Source of the DNA: Ruminococcaceae bacterium UBA1865
GTDB taxonomy: Bacteria; Bacillota; Clostridia; Oscillospirales; Acutalibacteraceae
DNA: 8,005 bases
Direction of reading: 5' to 3'
NCBI GenBank assembly: GCA_002338255.1
Contig: DDHX01000032.1
Coordinates: 128,591-136,595 of the forward strand
Shown here: positions 5,625 to 8,005 of the stretch, one piece after another
How the letters are laid out: the number at the start of each line of letters is the position of its first letter
Position numbering within the stretch: the first letter of the stretch is position 1
Notes under the pieces: model-generated
Told to the model about the DNA's origin: nothing
Database searches by the model: none
What the model saw: the letters and a program-made list of their open reading frames with translations, nothing else
Translations under genes and position numbers: made by a program

Positions 5625-5946
5625 ATCAAAATCGGTCATTAAAACAATTGAACATATGATAGATCTTGTAGCTAAAGAAGTATCCTCGCCATACGGAAAG
5701 ATAAATTTATTTGGAACGATTTTAGTAAGCTTAATTATTGTGTTACAGCTGCTTTCTGGCAGTGTTGAAAAAGTTGCAACTATTATTGCAAATGCTTGTA
5801 TAGGTTTAAAAACTGAATTGAATGAAATCAATTATGTTTATGAAATTCTAATTGTAGCTGTTGTATTTATAATTTGTTTGTATTTTATGCATATAGCGAA
5901 CAAAGAAGAAAAAAAGATTTCTGATGATTCGAGATCAAAAAAATAA
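5596..5946 (+). CDS. Second small two-helix membrane protein
   Basis: The product has 116 residues. A basic N-terminus and an amphipathic stretch (IKTIEHMIDLVAKEV) precede hydrophobic segments at about 37-54 and 83-100, and the tail is highly charged (KEEKKISDDSRSKK). GGAGGAG (5581-5587) lies eight bases before the ATG and inside the upstream gene, so this start is well supported. With its overlapping partner it forms a two-gene operon closed by the terminator at 5967-5997. I recognise no family. The pair could be a heteromeric membrane complex, which is inference from overlap and similar topology. Confidence 0.72.
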   Translation: MKRKAKTNSESKSVIKTIEHMIDLVAKEVSSPYGKINLFGTILVSLIIVLQLLSGSVEKVATIIANACIGLKTELNEINYVYEILIVAVVFIICLYFMHIANKEEKKISDDSRSKK

Positions 5947-5966
5947 TAGCTTTATCATAAAACTGA

Positions 5967-5997
5967 GCGCAGCACTTGAAAAGGTGTTGCGCTTTTT
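5967..5997 (+). terminator. Rho-independent terminator of the membrane-protein operon
   Basis: GCGCAGCACTT (5967-5977) pairs with AGGTGTTGCGC (5982-5992) through 11 bp including two G-U pairs, with loop GAAA and five T's (5993-5997). Confidence 0.9.
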
Positions 5998-6005
5998 GCT
6001 TGAAG

Positions 6006-6014
6006 TGATATAAT
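6006..6014 (+). promoter_or_regulatory. Extended -10 promoter of the STAS-like/GHKL locus
   Basis: TGATATAAT is a perfect extended -10 element. A weak TTGCGC (5987-5992) lies 16 bases upstream, inside the previous terminator stem. Transcription would start near 6021, directly before the AAGAGGGTGAT ribosome site (6023-6033). Confidence 0.6.
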
Positions 6015-6028
6015 TCCTCTAAAAGAGG

Positions 6029-6370
6029 GTGATTCAAATAAATATTGATGTTTCAGATTTGCAAGCAAAAGATACTTTGATTTTTTGTAATTTTCTTCAA
6101 AAAACACAATTTAGTGAAGATTGTACTTTTAATTTCGAAAATATTCACACTTGTGATCCATTTCCTATGCTGATTGTTTCATCAACTATTCGACAATTAA
6201 GAGCAAAAAATCGAAAATTTCAATGGGTCGGGACAAATGCCAAAAATAGCTACGCTCAACATATGGGATTTTTTTCTGCATGTGGTTTACCAATTGGCAA
6301 GTTGCCTGGAGAAGCACACGGAAGTAAAAATTACTTGCCCGTTCAGTCCATAAACATGAAAGAATTATAG
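6029..6370 (+). CDS. STAS-like N-terminal part of a GHKL-ATPase locus (ends at in-frame TAG)
   Basis: The product has 113 residues. Alternating strands and helices include FNFENIHTCDPFPMLIVSSTIRQL (35-58) and FQWVGTNAKN (64-73), then GFFSACGLPIG and NYLPV. The pattern resembles STAS or MlaB-like folds, seen at the N-terminus of some GHKL ATP-binding proteins; this is a fold-level guess. The start is uncertain. GTG 6029 is the first possible codon after a stop but overlaps the near-perfect ribosome site AAGAGGGTGAT. ATT or ATA codons at 6038-6046 are better spaced, and no in-frame ATG exists near the start. The TAG stop (6368-6370) is in the same frame as the ATPase that follows, with only KES-coding triplets between. 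The two halves probably derive from one gene of about 337 residues. Confidence 0.65.
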   Translation: MIQINIDVSDLQAKDTLIFCNFLQKTQFSEDCTFNFENIHTCDPFPMLIVSSTIRQLRAKNRKFQWVGTNAKNSYAQHMGFFSACGLPIGKLPGEAHGSKNYLPVQSINMKEL

Positions 6371-6379
6371 AAAGAAAGC

Positions 6380-7042
6380 ATGGAAAGAATAGTTTATATA
6401 GGCGATGTAATTGAAGAACGATCAGATAAGATGGCGATAGTTTTATCTCGCGGTGATGAAAAACTTCGACGATCATTAACTTTTTTGCTAAGAGAAATGA
6501 TTAGAAATGTGCCAGAACATAGTGGTGCAGGAGAAGTCTGGATTTGTGCTCAATATTGGGCATCATATCAACTGGTTGAGCTTGCTTTGCTTGACGAAGG
6601 GGTTGGAATCAAAGAAAGTTTATTACAAAACCCAGCATATAAAAAAATGATTTCTAATGACAAAAAGGCTCTTGTATTTGCTTTGCAACCCGGAATTTCA
6701 CGATCTTTTTCCCCGGCTGACAGAAATAATAATGATGACGATTATTGGAGAAATTCTGGATATGGATTGTACATGGCAAGTGAATTATGTGCTAATTTGG
6801 GAGGAAGTTTTATCATAGCAAGTGGGAACTCTGCTTTAAAACGATATAAATATTACGATAGGCAGAAGGCTCAAAATATACCAACATTCTTTAACGGCAC
6901 TGTAGTTCAATTAAGAATAAGTACTTCGGAAATAGCAAACTATGAACTTGTTAAAACAGAAATACTCAAAGATGGAGAAAAAATTGTGCAGAGCAATAGA
7001 AAAGCATTTTTACATGCATCACAGTCTTCACGTGGACTGTGA
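6380..7042 (+). CDS. GHKL (HATPase_c) ATP-binding protein
   Basis: The product has 220 residues with all three ATP-binding boxes of the histidine-kinase/Hsp90/MutL fold. The N box is LLREMIRNVPEHSG (E39, N43, H47), the G1 box LLDEGVGI (D72, G74, G76), and the G2 box NSGYGLYMASELC (G127, G129), closing with the strand FNGTVVQLRI (171-180). There is no phosphoacceptor histidine domain, receiver or membrane segment, so it is not a normal sensor kinase. An anti-sigma-type kinase or an ATP-driven conformational switch is more likely. The first 35 residues look like a linker continuing from the upstream STAS-like frame. Only a weak AGAAAG precedes the ATG, which supports either re-initiation after, or readthrough of, the TAG at 6368. 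The C-terminal 40 residues are polar. Confidence 0.82.
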   Translation: MERIVYIGDVIEERSDKMAIVLSRGDEKLRRSLTFLLREMIRNVPEHSGAGEVWICAQYWASYQLVELALLDEGVGIKESLLQNPAYKKMISNDKKALVFALQPGISRSFSPADRNNNDDDYWRNSGYGLYMASELCANLGGSFIIASGNSALKRYKYYDRQKAQNIPTFFNGTVVQLRISTSEIANYELVKTEILKDGEKIVQSNRKAFLHASQSSRGL

Positions 7043-7044
7043 TG
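7017..7044. repeat. 10-bp inverted repeat across the GHKL stop codon
   Basis: CATCACAGTC (7017-7026) and GACTGTGATG (7035-7044) are exact complements with loop TTCACGTG. A second small hairpin TGATGA-GAA-TCATCA (7040-7054) overlaps it. There is no T-run, so this is not a standard terminator. Confidence 0.6.
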
Positions 7045-7063
7045 AGAATCATCAGCTTGATTA

Positions 7064-7092
7064 TTGACATTTACATAAATTAGTCCTATAAT
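7064..7092 (+). promoter_or_regulatory. Full-consensus sigma-A promoter
   Basis: TTGACA (7064-7069), exactly 17 bases, then TATAAT (7087-7092) is a perfect match to the consensus. Transcription would begin near 7099, only about 35 bases before a strong terminator. Confidence 0.88.
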
Positions 7093-7132
7093 ATAATTAT
7101 AAATTAAATATTTATTTGCTCTGAGAGCGCTC

Positions 7133-7173
7133 AAGCGCCGGCAGTATCTCCTTCGGGGGATTTGTCGGCGCTT
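7133..7173 (+). terminator. UUCG-capped terminator or leader hairpin just after the promoter
   Basis: AAGCGCCGGCA (7133-7143) pairs with TGTCGGCGCTT (7163-7173) through 11 bp with one G-U. An inner stem TCTCC/GGGGA closes a C(UUCG)G tetraloop (7147-7160), and TTTATTATATTTAA follows. The 8-bp palindrome GAGCGCTC (7125-7132) lies immediately before it and could form a competing structure. With the promoter this would yield an RNA of about 75-80 bases unless polymerase reads through into the genes at 7350 and 7610. Confidence 0.75.
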
Positions 7174-7349
7174 TATTATATTTAATCACGATTACATCGG
7201 TTAAGGCGGTATAGCCGTCCTTCCTCCTTTCATAGCGCCGTTCGCTGGCAACGGGCGGCGCAAAATATATGTCAGTGTGTACGGCAACAGCCGGGTACTA
7301 TTGGTTCGAATACAAACCTGACGCAAAAAAGAATATAAAGGGGCAGTAC
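7174..7349. other. Untranslated leader with a second GC-rich hairpin
   Basis: Between the terminator and the zinc-ribbon gene there is no supported gene. GCGCCG (7235-7240) pairs with CGGCGC (7256-7261), and AAGG-CGG...CCGTCCTT (about 7203-7222) forms a weaker bulged stem. ATG 7269 extends the next gene's frame upstream but lacks a convincing ribosome site. Confidence 0.45.
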
Positions 7350-7589
7350 ATGTTTGATATTACCATAATTCTAAAAAGTGGAAAAGAAGTCAATTTCACA
7401 GCAACCGAAGAGGAATTACAAAAAGATATAATTACCGCCTACGATGGAACAAATTACACTATTTGTAGTTCGGAAATCGTAGCTACAATCCGCAAAGAAT
7501 GCGTCAGGTGTCCTAATTGCGGCAAATGGATTATTAGGAGTAATATCCGGTCAGGCATGTGCCCTGAGTGTGGGAAGTATATAAGATAA
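7350..7589 (+). CDS. Small zinc-ribbon protein, probably phage accessory
   Basis: From ATG 7350 the product has 79 residues. An N-terminal beta-rich part (MFDITIILKSGKEVNFTATEE) is followed by a C-terminal zinc ribbon with two CPxCG knuckles, CPNCGKW and CPECGKY (C54, C57, C71, C74). Thirteen residues separate the pairs. AAAGGGG (7337-7343) sits six bases before 7350, which is why I prefer it to the ATG at 7269; the longer form would add 27 residues. The gene ends 20 bases before the next start and is likely co-transcribed with it. Proteins of this kind are common near phage packaging genes, but no specific function can be assigned. Confidence 0.72.
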   Translation: MFDITIILKSGKEVNFTATEEELQKDIITAYDGTNYTICSSEIVATIRKECVRCPNCGKWIIRSNIRSGMCPECGKYIR

Positions 7590-7609
7590 AATGCAAGGAG
7601 TGTGATAGC

Positions 7610-8005
7610 GTGGGACGTTATGGAACAATAAAAACTGATCCTGCTATCGCAATTTCTTTGCAGCAGGAACAGGCTAACAAAGATATTTTAGAGATCACCA
7701 CTTGGCTGAAGGACGTCCGCATCGAACTTTATCAGCGGACTATAAAAACAGGCAAACTGATTCAGTGCTATAAAACCATCGGCGATACTGAGAAAATGTG
7801 CGAAGCGGCGCGATTCCTAATTGATATGGTAAAAACGCAAAGCGAAAAAACGCATAAGCTGCCGCAGAAACAAGTTAGTGCGATTATGTTTCATTTCCAT
7901 AAGGCGCATGTCGCGCTGGCACCGTATTATTTCCACTATTTTTTGCTTTGCTTGGAGTGGGACAGCGGTGTTGATTCCGACGGCAGCGTTGACCTTATGA
8001 AGAAA
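7610..8005 (+). CDS. Possible phage terminase large subunit, N-terminal part (runs off the window)
   Basis: A GTG at 7610 follows AAGGAG (7595-7600) by nine bases, and the frame stays open for 132 codons to the end of the window. The visible part is helical (QQEQANKDILEITTWLKDVRIELYQR at about 18-43; TEKMCEAARFLIDMVKTQSEK at about 61-81). It ends with APYYFHYFLLCLEWDSG (about 106-122), which resembles the segment before the Walker A motif in some Clostridial large terminases. The ATPase and nuclease motifs that would prove this lie beyond the window. The ATG inside TTATGG (7618) is out of frame, so GTG is the start. It could alternatively be another conserved phage structural or accessory protein. 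Confidence 0.5.
   Translation, partial: MGRYGTIKTDPAIAISLQQEQANKDILEITTWLKDVRIELYQRTIKTGKLIQCYKTIGDTEKMCEAARFLIDMVKTQSEKTHKLPQKQVSAIMFHFHKAHVALAPYYFHYFLLCLEWDSGVDSDGSVDLMKK

Noticed and set aside
6940..7134. 64-codon minus-strand frame at the end of the GHKL gene
   Set aside because: It has no ribosome site and crosses the GHKL 3' end, inverted repeats and a consensus plus-strand promoter.
7288..7318. tRNA-like GGTTCGAATAC
   Set aside because: It resembles a T-loop, but the flanking bases do not form the T-stem and no acceptor or anticodon arm is present.
7114..7330. Long open minus-strand frame through the leader hairpins
   Set aside because: It has no start codon with a ribosome site in the inspected stretch; openness is explained by GC-rich stem sequences. 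Noted because the translated pattern looked protein-like at first.
1..8005. CRISPR array, rRNA, or insertion sequence with transposase
   Set aside because: There are no regularly spaced 25-40-base repeats, no rRNA motifs and no DDE transposase; the only recombinase is the resolvase-type gene at 4470.

Overview
The window looks like a chromosomal segment of an anaerobic, low-to-mid-GC Firmicute (Clostridia or Negativicutes type). The grounds are AGGAGG-like ribosome binding sites, classical hairpin-plus-T-run terminators, sigma-A style promoters, an uptake-type [NiFe] hydrogenase and Firmicute-style phage genes. I cannot name the genus.

Layout. (1) 1-1126: the 3' end of a [NiFe]-hydrogenase large subunit, ending in the DPCxxCxxH motif and a 15-residue cleavable tail, overlaps by ATGA the gene for its maturation protease. 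A terminator (1171-1199) closes this operon. (2) 1262-2395: an in-frame chimera joins about 37 residues of a ParA/Soj ATPase (deviant Walker A) to a D5/P4-family SF3 replicative helicase. (3) 2398-2663, directly downstream: a mirror-symmetric array of 11-bp iterons around an AT-rich core, a strong candidate replication origin. (4) 2696-3323: a chain of very small overlapping ORFs leads into a terminase-small-subunit-like gene. (5) 3535-4096: three small minus-strand genes, one a 29-residue membrane peptide, end in their own terminator. (6) 4094-5054: a resolvase-type serine recombinase follows a control region holding seven CTATTG motifs, two of them overlapping its promoter. (7) 5145-7042: AT-rich cargo consists of two overlapping genes for two-helix membrane proteins with a terminator, then a separately promoted STAS-like/GHKL-ATPase locus split by one in-frame TAG. 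(8) 7064-8005: a consensus promoter followed at once by a UUCG-capped terminator, then a zinc-ribbon protein and the start of what may be a phage terminase large subunit running off the window.

How the genes may work together. The hydrogenase pair is housekeeping: the protease trims the large subunit after nickel insertion. Everything from about 1262 onward looks mobile: replication helicase plus origin, packaging genes, a recombinase, and a possible signalling or defence cargo between the terminase genes. The order helicase, 3' origin, small-terminase gene recalls phage satellites (SaPI/PICI type), but a large-terminase gene, if confirmed, points to a prophage or its remnant. The ParA-helicase fusion and the two in-frame stops (2925 and 6368) suggest a rearranged, partly decayed element.
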